Below are positions 52,907-61,897 of a DNA stretch of 64,000 bases, in pieces. This DNA is from Mucilaginibacter endophyticus (GTDB lineage Bacteria > Bacteroidota > Bacteroidia > Sphingobacteriales > Sphingobacteriaceae). Below the pieces are notes generated by a model that searched no databases, was not told where the DNA came from, and saw nothing but the letters and a program-made list of their open reading frames with translations. The number at the start of each line of letters is the position of its first letter. The stretch's first letter is position 1. The stretch lies in assembly GCF_003351025.1 (NCBI RefSeq), contig NZ_QPCG01000001.1, positions 875,949-939,948 on the forward strand, written 5' to 3'. Both the position numbers and the translations under genes were made by a program.

Positions 52907-53002
52907 ATGTCATTGCGAGGAGGAACGACGAAGCAATCTCGTAGCCATACAGATCGGATATGCATTGGCTACGAGATTGCCACGCTTCGCTCGCAATGAC
53001 AT
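52907..53002. repeat. GTCATTGCGAG-type inverted repeat, copy 3 (complete)
   Basis: Outer arms ATGTCATTGCGAG and CTCGCAATGACAT are perfect; inner arms CAATCTCGTAGCCA and TGGCTACGAGATTG are also perfect, so the element can form a long hairpin. It lies between the DoxX promoter side and the end of the isomerase gene. Complete version of the partial copies at 8510 and 12704. Confidence 0.9.
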
Positions 53003-53030
53003 GGTTTTTGTTTTTTGCGCCGAGGCAGCC

Positions 53031-54014
53031 CTACAAATCATACTCCGCCAGCCAGCCTCTCAGTTTAACCAAATCTTTCTTTAAGGCCACCGAAAAATCC
53101 TCTTTACTGATAGTTAGCTTACGAGCACCATCTTCTGCCCCGCCTAATGGATATTCGCAGTGCAGACTCATGGGGCCGTTGATCTTGTATTGTTTTAACA
53201 AACCGAAGTATTTTTTAAAATCAACCATCCCCTCGCCCAATGGCACACTTTTCACCTGCCATTTGTCAGCTTTCTTCTCCCAGTAAAAATCCTTTACGTT
53301 GATGGTTTTAGAATAAGCTTTTAACAGGTCAAGCGTTACTGGCCAGGTGTCGGCGCCCTCAGTGGTCGCATGCCGTACATCATACTGGCAACCGATATTT
53401 TTAGGATCAAGTCCTTCAAGGCTTAGCCACAAATCCCATTGCGATGCTCCAAATAGGTCGCCGGAGTGATTTTGGTAGCCGCCATGCATGCCATATTTCT
53501 TATTGAGGTTAGCAAGACTGGCCATCTGTTTATTGATAGCCTTGATGTTGGCCTGTACACTGATAGCCTTATCATAATTAAACCAGGCGGTGCGATAATA
53601 TTTTATACCAAGCGCAGAAGCTGTTTTCAGGATCGGTTCTGTATCCTTTTCATCGGGGGTTTTAATATTGGTTACTATGGTATATACCTTAAGTCCGGCT
53701 TTTTCAATTGCCTCAACCGCTTTGGGCAGATCATCGGCGACACGCTCGGGCTGCACATGACCATCGGGCCTTACTGTAAGGTCGATACCGTCAAAGCCAA
53801 GCTGGGCTGTCAAAGCGGCCATTTCAGCATAATTGAGCCAGTGCATATGCTTGGAAAATATACTCACCTTTATTTTTTTTTCCGGCGATGGGTTGCTTAC
53901 TAACGGCCCGGGATAATGAGTTGCCTCCTTAGCTAAAGCACTTAATCCTAAAGGTAAACCGGCAGCAGCCAACGCGGCTGAAGCAATGAATTTTTTGCGG
54001 CTGATATTTTCCAT
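53031..54014 (-). CDS. Tat-exported sugar isomerase/epimerase-like protein
   Basis: A 327-residue TIM-barrel protein of the xylose-isomerase-like (AP endonuclease 2) superfamily. The N-terminus SRKKFIASAALAAAGLPLG is a twin-arginine-like export signal with a single Arg-Lys pair. Barrel elements include LGFDGIDLTVRPDGHVQPE, GMHGGYQNHSGDLFGASQW and CQYDVRHATTEGADTWP, with His/Asp/Glu likely holding a divalent metal. The substrate is not known; related exported enzymes act on sugar acids or ketoses. Confidence 0.85.
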   Translation of the reverse strand: MENISRKKFIASAALAAAGLPLGLSALAKEATHYPGPLVSNPSPEKKIKVSIFSKHMHWLNYAEMAALTAQLGFDGIDLTVRPDGHVQPERVADDLPKAVEAIEKAGLKVYTIVTNIKTPDEKDTEPILKTASALGIKYYRTAWFNYDKAISVQANIKAINKQMASLANLNKKYGMHGGYQNHSGDLFGASQWDLWLSLEGLDPKNIGCQYDVRHATTEGADTWPVTLDLLKAYSKTINVKDFYWEKKADKWQVKSVPLGEGMVDFKKYFGLLKQYKINGPMSLHCEYPLGGAEDGARKLTISKEDFSVALKKDLVKLRGWLAEYDL

Positions 54015-54101
54015 GAGGTATTAAAATTGGTAATGCAATATGTAGATTTTTGCTGTTATTATTACTGATTTTTACTCACCTTTATCCAAACCTATTTTAT
54101 C

Positions 54102-55235
54102 ATGATACTTTTCTGGTACAGCGTAATACTGTTTGTAACAACCTTAGGTTTAAACTTTTATCTATTATGGGGTTTTAGGCAAATTAAACAGGTAAGCCTG
54201 CAGCCGCTGATGGATAATCCGCCGTCCCTTTCCATCATTATACCGGTGCGTAACGAAGAAGAAGATCTTGAAAAAGCGTTACAGAGCGTTTGCCACATCA
54301 ACTACCCCAACCACAGAATTATTGTAATTAATGACCGGTCAACCGACCGGACTGCCGAAATCCTGGAAAGTTTCGCCTCACGCTACCCTCAGCTCCAAGT
54401 TACTACCATCACTACTTTACCCGATGGCTGGCTTGGTAAAAACAATGCCCTATACCAGGGGTATCTCAGCAATACAGACGAATGGATGCTTTTTGCCGAT
54501 GCCGATATTGTTTTTCATCCTGATGCCGTCAATAAAGCGGTTGGTTACGCGGTTAAGCAACAGCTTGATCATTTGACCATATTGCCTGAAGTGGTATCGC
54601 GCTCCGCGATTTTAAACAGCGTATTGGCAACCTTCGGCATTATGCTCATGATTGATATGAACCCCTGGGAAGCTAAAAATCCCAAATCAAAAGCCTCATC
54701 GGGCATTGGCGCATTTAACCTGGTCAGGCGTACAGCTTATGAAAAATTCGGCACTCACCGGCGTATTAAGCTCCGCCCGGATGATGACCTGCAACTCGGC
54801 CGGATCATGAAGCATGATGGTTTCCGTCAGGATGTTTTGGCCGGCCTTGGATATGTTTGCCTTGAATGGTACAAAAGCCTTGGCGAGTTTGGCCGCGGTG
54901 TACAGAAAAACTCGTTTGCCGTGGCTAACTATAGCCTGGCACAAGCTATTTTTAACGTGATCAATATGTTGTTGTCGGTAGCCTTGCCAATGCCTTTGAT
55001 GTTCATTTTTGGCGATACAACAATCCGCATTATGGCGGGGATCATGCTACTTTTTCATATGATTTATATGATCATGGTACCGCCCAACAAATGGTGGTAC
55101 GCGTTCATGATCCCTTTCTCCGCTTTCTTTTTAGCCTGGCATTTCTTAAAAGCATCAATACTGACCGTTACCCGGGGCGGCATTTACTGGCGGGACAGTT
55201 TTTATTCGTTGAAGGCTTTGAAGGGCGAAGAGTAG
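54102..55235 (+). CDS. Membrane-bound family 2 glycosyltransferase
   Basis: A 377-residue glycosyltransferase with one N-terminal TM helix and a C-terminal membrane region (about 280-355). The GT-A core is clear: SIIIPVRNEEEDLEKALQSV, then FADADIVF with the DxD metal site, and RPDDDLQLGRIMKHDG. It resembles enzymes that glycosylate lipids or carotenoids (CrtQ type). Divergent from the isomerase; 217 bp to the next gene, in which I see nothing structured. Confidence 0.85.
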   Translation: MILFWYSVILFVTTLGLNFYLLWGFRQIKQVSLQPLMDNPPSLSIIIPVRNEEEDLEKALQSVCHINYPNHRIIVINDRSTDRTAEILESFASRYPQLQVTTITTLPDGWLGKNNALYQGYLSNTDEWMLFADADIVFHPDAVNKAVGYAVKQQLDHLTILPEVVSRSAILNSVLATFGIMLMIDMNPWEAKNPKSKASSGIGAFNLVRRTAYEKFGTHRRIKLRPDDDLQLGRIMKHDGFRQDVLAGLGYVCLEWYKSLGEFGRGVQKNSFAVANYSLAQAIFNVINMLLSVALPMPLMFIFGDTTIRIMAGIMLLFHMIYMIMVPPNKWWYAFMIPFSAFFLAWHFLKASILTVTRGGIYWRDSFYSLKALKGEE

Positions 55236-55452
55236 GGGGGCTTTAATACGCAGAACGATACAGTGAATGTGTCGCCCCGAGGACATAGAAAGTTTTTGCA
55301 GAATCCTTTCTGTTGAATTATAAATTATAATAGTTGTCATTACCTGCTTATCTGGTTTTTAATAATTTCTATGACGCTTTTTAATGTTATTCTGAAAATT
55401 CTTTAATTCTGAAATTCTGATCCTTATATTGTAAACCTCAACCTTTTACCAT

Positions 55453-57873
55453 ATGATCCGCAATATCCTGCTTGTTACCTGGCGCAACCTTGTAAAAAAC
55501 AAAACCTACACATTTATTAATGTTACCGGGCTTGCCTTGGGTATGGCGGCGTTCATATTGATATTCGCCTATGTGAATTTTGAAAAGAGTTTTGACCGAA
55601 TGCATCCAGATGCCGCCAATATTTACAGGGTTGAAAGCCAGTTTTACCGTGGCGATAACCTGAGCGATAGCTGGCCCACCAGCACCAATGGCTATGCTAC
55701 CGCTATGAAGGCCAACTTTCCGGAAATTGAATCATTTGCCCGTATAGACTGGCATAATGCCGAACGGGTAGTAAAATACAACAACATTAAATTCAGGGAA
55801 GAGCACGTGTGCTTTGCCGATAGCAATTTCTTTAACTTTTTTGCATACCCAATGCTTAAGGGCGATAAGCTTACCGCCCTCAATGAAGTTAACTCCATAG
55901 TAATTTCGCAATCGGCGGCTAAAAAGTATTTTGGTAATGCGGAGCCGATGGGTAAGTTTCTGGATATTACCACGCTGAGCGATAGCTATCATTGCATGGT
56001 TACCGGTGTGTTTAAAGACTTGCCCGCTAACTCAACCATGCAGTTTAATTTCCTGGTATCATGGGCTACCATACCCAGGTTTGAAAAGGATTTTTGGTAC
56101 CTGCATGAAAGTTACACCTTTGTGAAATTGAAGCCACATGCCAGCGCGGCGGCGGTTGAGGCTAAGTTTCCGGCATTGGCCGAGCGCTATAAAACCGGCC
56201 TTTCACTAAAAGATTTGAAGTGGACAATTAAGCTTGTTCCGCTTACCGAGGTTCATTTGAATCCAGCCAAACCCAATGAAATTGAGGTAAAAGGAAACCG
56301 TTTCGCGGTAGATTTTCTGAGCATCATAGCCTATATCATTTTGCTCATCGCCTGCATCAATTACATCAACCTGGCTACCACTAAATCGGTAGATAGGGCG
56401 AGGGAGGTAGGTATCCGCAAGGTAAGTGGCGCGCATGCTCCGCAACTCATTATGCAATTCCTGGCCGAATCTGTGATCATCAATCTTGCTGCCTTGGCAG
56501 TCGCGTTGATATTGGTATTAGCCGGCCGCTACGGCATTATGAACTATTTATATGGTGAAGGCTCGTACGGTTTGTTATTTGACGGTGCTTTGTATTTGAA
56601 ACTTACGGCTGTTTTTATAGGCGGTATCCTGCTTTCAGGTATGTATCCTGCAACAGTACTCGCTCGCATGAAGCCTATTGCGGTATTAAAAGGCCGTTTT
56701 GCATTTTCAAAAAGCGGGATACTTCTGCGCCGCGGTATGGTGGCATTCCAGTTTATGGCTTCTGTATTGCTTATTGCGGGCACCTTCGCGGTTTACAGGC
56801 AGATAGTTTACATGAACAGCCAGAATACCGGCGTTAACATCGATCAAACCATTGTTGTGAAAATGCCTGTGAATACGCCAAATTATAATCAGAAAACAGC
56901 CAGCTTTAAAACTACGCTGCAGGCCTTTGTTGGTGTAAAGGCTGTTACGCTTTCAGGCGCGGTACCGGGCAAGGAAGTAGGTAAGTTTTTAGCAGACAGG
57001 CGCTTCGGAGCCCCTAAGTCGGAGGAACGTACTTATGAAATGCTGCGTGCCGATCATGATTTTATCAAGACTTATGGCTTGCAGATAATAGCTGGGAGGG
57101 CCTTTGACAGAAACCGACCAACAGATTCTGTTGGCCTGGTGATGAACGAAGCAGCTATAAAACAGTTTGGTTTTGAATCGCCGCAGGACGCCGTGGGTAA
57201 AAAGGTATGGATCGAAACATTAGAGAAAGAGCCTAATGAGATCATCGGTGTAGTGAAGGATTATCACCAACAATCGTTGCAAAAAAACTATACTCCGGTT
57301 ATTATGTTCATGGATCCCAAACTACCATGGATCCCGGCCGATTATATCTCCATAAAAGTGAACGGCAACAACATGCGCCAGATGGTTGAGCATATCAAAA
57401 CCACCTGGAATGATACCTTCCCGGAGTCGTCGTTCGATTTCTTTTTCCTTGACGATTTCTACAACCGTCAGTATGCCCAGGATACGCAGTTTGGGCATGT
57501 GTTTACGCTGTTTGCCTCGCTGGCTATATTTATTGCCTGCATTGGCTTGTTCGGTTTAACGGCATATTCAGCCGCCCGGCGCACTAAGGAGATTGGTGTA
57601 CGCAAAGTGCTCGGCGCATCGGTACAAAACATTATCTCGTTGCTTACCTGGGATGTAGTAAAGCTCATCTTGATATCAAGTTTGGTGGCTGTTCCGCTGG
57701 CATATATCTTCATTAATCAATGGCTTAATCGTTACGCGTTCAGGGTTCAACTTACCTGGTGGCAGTTTGTACTACCGGTTTTCGCGCTGGTGGCTATAGC
57801 AGTGGCAACTACTTTTTATTTGACGTTCAGGGCTGCGCTGGCCAATCCAACAAATTCGTTGAGGAATGAATGA
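55453..57873 (+). CDS. FtsX-type ABC transporter permease
   Basis: An 806-residue permease of the MacB_PCD/FtsX kind: one N-terminal TM segment, a large periplasmic domain, a first FtsX bundle (about 285-425), a second periplasmic domain and a last FtsX bundle (about 675-795). Family markers are TWRNLVKNKTYTFINVTGLALG at the start, SVDRAREVGIRKVSGA and RRTKEIGVRKVLGAS. No ATPase is adjacent, so it must pair with one encoded elsewhere. Typical of Bacteroidetes, where such permeases occur in many copies. Complex repeats follow its stop. Confidence 0.92.
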   Translation: MIRNILLVTWRNLVKNKTYTFINVTGLALGMAAFILIFAYVNFEKSFDRMHPDAANIYRVESQFYRGDNLSDSWPTSTNGYATAMKANFPEIESFARIDWHNAERVVKYNNIKFREEHVCFADSNFFNFFAYPMLKGDKLTALNEVNSIVISQSAAKKYFGNAEPMGKFLDITTLSDSYHCMVTGVFKDLPANSTMQFNFLVSWATIPRFEKDFWYLHESYTFVKLKPHASAAAVEAKFPALAERYKTGLSLKDLKWTIKLVPLTEVHLNPAKPNEIEVKGNRFAVDFLSIIAYIILLIACINYINLATTKSVDRAREVGIRKVSGAHAPQLIMQFLAESVIINLAALAVALILVLAGRYGIMNYLYGEGSYGLLFDGALYLKLTAVFIGGILLSGMYPATVLARMKPIAVLKGRFAFSKSGILLRRGMVAFQFMASVLLIAGTFAVYRQIVYMNSQNTGVNIDQTIVVKMPVNTPNYNQKTASFKTTLQAFVGVKAVTLSGAVPGKEVGKFLADRRFGAPKSEERTYEMLRADHDFIKTYGLQIIAGRAFDRNRPTDSVGLVMNEAAIKQFGFESPQDAVGKKVWIETLEKEPNEIIGVVKDYHQQSLQKNYTPVIMFMDPKLPWIPADYISIKVNGNNMRQMVEHIKTTWNDTFPESSFDFFFLDDFYNRQYAQDTQFGHVFTLFASLAIFIACIGLFGLTAYSAARRTKEIGVRKVLGASVQNIISLLTWDVVKLILISSLVAVPLAYIFINQWLNRYAFRVQLTWWQFVLPVFALVAIAVATTFYLTFRAALANPTNSLRNE

Positions 57874-57885
57874 CCGTTGATTACG

Positions 57886-58016
57886 CTCTCGCCATCGCTC
57901 GGCTCCAGCCGAGCGACCACTATCCATCGGCCTCCGGCCGCCGAAGCTGGTATTATCCACTTCGGCCAGAGGCCGGTAAATAGCTCACACTCGGCAGGAG
58001 CCGAGCGAGGGCGGAG
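57886..58016. repeat. GC-rich double inverted repeat
   Basis: Left arm beginning CTCTCGCCATCGCTCGGCTC matches the right arm ending GAGCGAGGGCGGAG, with GGCTCC and GCCGAG in common. Inside, CGGCCTCCGGCC and GGCCAGAGGCCG form a second hairpin. The region is far richer in GC than its surroundings. It lies between the permease stop and the element at 58019. Confidence 0.65.
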
Positions 58017-58018
58017 TT

Positions 58019-58164
58019 GATTTTTGTCTGAACCTGAATTATACGAATTAAAGAATTTGTCGAATTTTATCTTTTCCCCGCCGCGGTGTCCTCACGGCCG
58101 CCTGTTAATTGATTTGCGTTTTGAAAATTTTCTAATTCTGAAAATTCTGATTCAGACAAAAATC
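58019..58164. repeat. Dispersed element with terminal inverted repeats, copy 2
   Basis: Left terminus GATTTTTGTCTGAACC (58019) and right terminus TTCAGACAAAAATC (to 58164) are inverted repeats of 22 nt with three mismatches. Inside, a GC-rich hairpin GCGGTGTCCTCACGGCC echoes the hairpin of the copy at 48399. No ORF of note. With the repeat at 57886 it fills most of the 429-bp gap ahead of the fucose cluster. Confidence 0.7.
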
Positions 58165-58302
58165 AACGCAATCAGCGTAATCAAAATACATCAGCGGTCC
58201 TATGCCAAAAAAGCTGAACGTTTTGGCCAATTTTGGATACTTATTTACCTGTAAACCTTATTTCTTTGTATTACCGATATAAACTTTTTTGAGAGCTATT
58301 CT

Positions 58303-58635
58303 ATGAGCCAACGATACTGTTTAACCCTCGATCTGAAAGACGACGCGGCACTCATTGCCGAATACGAAAAATATCACGAAGCCATCTGGCCCGAAATTCA
58401 TGACAGCATTACTGCCAAGGGAATCACTAATATGGAGATTTACCGTTTTGATACCCGCATGTTCATGATCATGGAGGTTGATGATACTTTCAGCTTTGAA
58501 AAGTCGGCAGCAATGGATGCGGCAAATTCAAAAGTGCAGGAGTGGGAAGATTTGATGTGGGGCTACCAATCGCCGGTAAAAAACGCGCCCGCGGGTGCTA
58601 AATGGGTTTTAATGGATAAAGTTTTCTCATTATAA
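58303..58635 (+). CDS. L-rhamnose/L-fucose mutarotase (RhaM family)
   Basis: A 110-residue mutarotase (DUF718/RhaM family) that interconverts the anomers of a 6-deoxy-L-hexose. The family core is YHEAIWPEIHDSI, with the catalytic His at about residue 26, and IYRFDTRMFMIMEV. It begins a rightward cluster of fucosidase and fucose-breakdown genes, so L-fucose is the likelier sugar here. It is 12 bp from the next gene. Confidence 0.88.
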   Translation: MSQRYCLTLDLKDDAALIAEYEKYHEAIWPEIHDSITAKGITNMEIYRFDTRMFMIMEVDDTFSFEKSAAMDAANSKVQEWEDLMWGYQSPVKNAPAGAKWVLMDKVFSL

Positions 58636-58647
58636 AACAGGATAGCT

Positions 58648-60000
58648 ATGCTAAAGAAATTACAATTACTGCTGATGGTTGCATTACTGATGGCCCCATC
58701 GGTATTCGCGCAAAAAATGATAGGCACCGAAACTGATGCGCAGAAAGATAAACGCATGGAATGGTGGAAGGACGACCGCTTTGGTATGTTCATTCACTGG
58801 GGCCTGTATTCGCAGGCGGCCCGTCACGAATGGGTAAAGCACAACGAAAAAATTGATAATGCCGGCTATCAGAAATATTTCGACCAGTTTAATCCTGACC
58901 TGTTTGATCCACAAAAATGGGCCAAACAAGCCAAGGCGGCCGGTATGAAATACGCAGTGCTTACCACCAAGCATCATGAAGGTTTTTGCCTGTTCGATTC
59001 AAAATTTACTGATTATAAAGCCCCTAATACCAAGGCTAAACGCGATTTGGTGCGCGAATATGTGAACGCTTTCCGGGCGCAAGGTTTAAAAGTTGGCTTT
59101 TATTATTCGCTGTTAGACTGGCACCACCCACAATATACTATTGATGAGATCCATCCACAGTCTCCTGCTGATAAAAGTGATGCATCATACGCTAAACTGA
59201 ACAAGGGAAGAGACATGGCTAAATACCGCCAGTATATGCGCGATCAGATCACCGAGCTATTAACCAAATACGGCAAAATCGACATCCTTTGGCTGGATTT
59301 CTCATTCCCGCGCAAGGATGGCCATGGTAAAGGTAAAGATGAGTGGGGATCAGTTGAATTGCTTAAACTGATCAGAAAATTACAGCCGGGTATTATTGTA
59401 GATAACCGCCTTAACCTTGAAGAATATAAAGACGGAGCCGATTTTGAAACACCTGAACAGGTAAGCACCGCCGAGCTGGCTAAATACCGCGGAAAAACCT
59501 GGGAAACCTGCCAAACATTTTCAGGTTCGTGGGGATACTACAGGGATGAGCATACTTGGAAAACCCACCGTCAATTACTCGACCTCTTAATTACTTCGGT
59601 AAGCAATGGCGGCAATCTGATATTAAACGTTGGGCCAACCGCGCGCGGCGAATTTGATTATCGTGCTACTAATGCGCTGGATAGTTTGGCTTACTGGATG
59701 CATGCCAACAGCAAATCTATTTACAATTGCACATTTGCTCCCGATACCTATAAAATACCCGAAGGAACTAAACTTACTTATAACAAAGCCGCCGGTAAAT
59801 TGTATGTACAATTGTTCAGCTATCCGCAGGGTAAACTGGTATTGCCTGGTTACAAAGGCAAGATCAAATACGCGCAGTTTTTGAACGACAGCTCAGAGCT
59901 TTTATATAAAGAAACTAACGGCGACGATCTGGAGTTAACGCTGCCCGCGCAGAAGCCTAATTACGAAATACCGGTAATTGAACTTACGCTTCAGCAATAA
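58648..60000 (+). CDS. GH29 alpha-L-fucosidase
   Basis: A 450-residue secreted fucosidase (signal peptide ending near VFAQ). Family motifs are FGMFIHWGLYS at about 45, the AGMKYAVLTTKHHEGFCLFDS segment, and the nucleophile Asp217 in ILWLDFSF. A candidate acid/base Glu lies in DFETPEQ, near residue 270. It ends with the small beta domain typical of the family. Releases terminal L-fucose from glycans. 12 bp after the mutarotase, 48 bp before the dehydratase gene. Confidence 0.92.
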   Translation: MLKKLQLLLMVALLMAPSVFAQKMIGTETDAQKDKRMEWWKDDRFGMFIHWGLYSQAARHEWVKHNEKIDNAGYQKYFDQFNPDLFDPQKWAKQAKAAGMKYAVLTTKHHEGFCLFDSKFTDYKAPNTKAKRDLVREYVNAFRAQGLKVGFYYSLLDWHHPQYTIDEIHPQSPADKSDASYAKLNKGRDMAKYRQYMRDQITELLTKYGKIDILWLDFSFPRKDGHGKGKDEWGSVELLKLIRKLQPGIIVDNRLNLEEYKDGADFETPEQVSTAELAKYRGKTWETCQTFSGSWGYYRDEHTWKTHRQLLDLLITSVSNGGNLILNVGPTARGEFDYRATNALDSLAYWMHANSKSIYNCTFAPDTYKIPEGTKLTYNKAAGKLYVQLFSYPQGKLVLPGYKGKIKYAQFLNDSSELLYKETNGDDLELTLPAQKPNYEIPVIELTLQQ

Positions 60001-60048
60001 GCTAAAAAATATTGTCCTTATAAAAAGAAGGACCGATCATATAAAATA

Positions 60049-61710
60049 ATGTCAACACAAAAAGAAACATATTTAAGGATCCATCCGCATGACAACGTAC
60101 TGGTTGCCTTACAAGATTTGGCACAGGGAACAGTTATCACGTTTGATGGACAGACTTTTCCACTGGTAGATAAAATAGCGGCAAAGCACAAGTTTGCTAT
60201 TAACGAATTGCCCGAAGGCAAAGAAATTTACATGTACGGGGTATTGGTAGGCAAGGCCTCTGCTACTATACCGCAGGGTGGTTTGCTTACTACGGAAAAC
60301 GTACATCACGCTGCCGAAGGTTTTCACCTTGGCGAGCGTAAACTGAACTGGCACAAACCCGATACCGGCAATTTTGATGGCAAAACCTTTATGGGGTATC
60401 ACCGTGCCGATGGTTCGGTTGGTACAGGCAACTATTGGATAGTAGTACCGCTTGTTTTCTGCGAGAACAGGAATATCAACGTGTTAAAAGAAGCATTGGT
60501 TGATAAACTGGGCTATAAAAAAGCCAAGAGCTATGAGGGCGATGTTGAGCAACTGATGGAGCTTTACCAGGCAGGTAAATCTGTAGAGGAGATCCTGAAT
60601 GCCGATATCCAGGGTACTGAAGAGAAGCCAAACTCCAAACGATTATTTAAAAATATCGACGGCATCAAATTTCTGAGCCACAGCTTGGGCTGCGGTGGCA
60701 CACGTGAAGATTCTGACGCGCTTTGCGGTTTAATAGCTGGTTATATCACGCATCCTAACGTAGCTGGTGCAACTATATTGAGCTTGGGCTGCCAGCACGC
60801 GCAGGTAAGTATTTTACAAAATGAAATTGCCAAACGCGATGCTAACTTCAGCAAGCCGCTGGTTGTTTTAGAACAACAAAAAGTTGGTACCGAAAGTGAG
60901 CTATTGAAACAAGCTTTAAAGCAAACCTTTGCCGGTTTGGTGAAAGCTAATGAAACTACACGCCAGCCTGCGCCATTGTCGAAACTTTGTGTTGGTTTGG
61001 AGTGCGGTGGTTCGGATGGTTTTTCGGGTATTTCGGCCAACCCTGCATTGGGTTATTTATCCGATTTGCTGGTTACCATGGGCGGTTCGGTGATCCTGTC
61101 GGAGTTTCCGGAGCTTTGTGGTGTAGAGCAGGAGTTGAGTGACCGCTGTATTGATGTAGAGACAGCCAATCGCTTCATGCACCTCATGACTACCTACAAC
61201 GCCCGTGCAGAGGCAGATGGTTCTGGCTTTTACGCTAATCCATCGCCGGGCAATATCCGTGATGGATTAATTACCGACGCCATTAAATCGGCAGGGGCAG
61301 CAAAAAAAGGTGGTACATCGCCTGTAACAGCCGTATTGGATTATCCTGAAAAAGTAACCAAACCCGGTTTAAACCTATTATGTACTCCGGGCAGCGACGT
61401 AGAAAGTACTACAGCCGAGGTAGGGGCGGGTGCCAATATCGTACTGTTCACCACCGGTTTGGGCACGCCTACAGGCAATCCTGTTACGCCGGTTATCAAG
61501 CTATCAACCAATACGGCCATGTTTCAGCGCATGCCTGATATTATAGATATCAACTGCGGAACCATCATCGAAGGCGCCGAAACCATACAGCAAGCCGGTG
61601 AGCGGATCCTGGATTACGTAATAAAAGTTGCCAGCGGCGAAGCAGAACCGAAATCGGTAAAGCTTGGCCAGGACGATTTTATTCCGTGGAAGAGAGGGGT
61701 GTCGTTGTAA
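60049..61710 (+). CDS. UxaA-family (altronate) dehydratase, possibly L-fuconate dehydratase
   Basis: A 553-residue enzyme with an N-terminal SAF domain (about 10-95) and a large UxaA domain, with GYHRADGSVGTGNYWIVVP, FLSHSLGCGGTREDSDALC and CVGLECGGSDGFSGISANP as the key Cys-containing clusters that bind Fe. The family dehydrates altronate or mannarate-type sugar acids. In this fucose context it is more likely to act on L-fuconate, giving 2-keto-3-deoxy-L-fuconate; this is inference from neighbours. A dispersed repeat and a 187-bp gap separate it from the dehydrogenase. Confidence 0.85.
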   Translation: MSTQKETYLRIHPHDNVLVALQDLAQGTVITFDGQTFPLVDKIAAKHKFAINELPEGKEIYMYGVLVGKASATIPQGGLLTTENVHHAAEGFHLGERKLNWHKPDTGNFDGKTFMGYHRADGSVGTGNYWIVVPLVFCENRNINVLKEALVDKLGYKKAKSYEGDVEQLMELYQAGKSVEEILNADIQGTEEKPNSKRLFKNIDGIKFLSHSLGCGGTREDSDALCGLIAGYITHPNVAGATILSLGCQHAQVSILQNEIAKRDANFSKPLVVLEQQKVGTESELLKQALKQTFAGLVKANETTRQPAPLSKLCVGLECGGSDGFSGISANPALGYLSDLLVTMGGSVILSEFPELCGVEQELSDRCIDVETANRFMHLMTTYNARAEADGSGFYANPSPGNIRDGLITDAIKSAGAAKKGGTSPVTAVLDYPEKVTKPGLNLLCTPGSDVESTTAEVGAGANIVLFTTGLGTPTGNPVTPVIKLSTNTAMFQRMPDIIDINCGTIIEGAETIQQAGERILDYVIKVASGEAEPKSVKLGQDDFIPWKRGVSL

Positions 61711-61768
61711 ATAAAGAAAGTTGTTGCTGGTAACATCAACAACGGCTATAAATTGAAGATCGTAAACA

Positions 61769-61874
61769 TGTCATTGCGAGGAGTAAAAAGGCTGAGCAGG
61801 GACGCGACGTGGCAATCGCATGCTATACAGAGCAGCTGTGCTTTCGTGCGATTGCTTCGTGCCTCGCAATGACA
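61769..61874. repeat. GTCATTGCGAG-type inverted repeat, copy 4
   Basis: TGTCATTGCGAG on the left and CTCGCAATGACA on the right are perfect 12-nt arms; the inner GGCAATCGCA/TGCGATTGCT pair is near perfect. It splits the fucose cluster between the dehydratase and the SDR gene, 24 bp before the latter's ATG. Confidence 0.88.
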
Positions 61875-61897
61875 AACACAAAAAATAAAAGATACTT

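Noticed and set aside
58019..58254. A 76-codon frame in the gap before the mutarotase gene
   Set aside because: It covers the terminal inverted-repeat element and has no protein-like composition.
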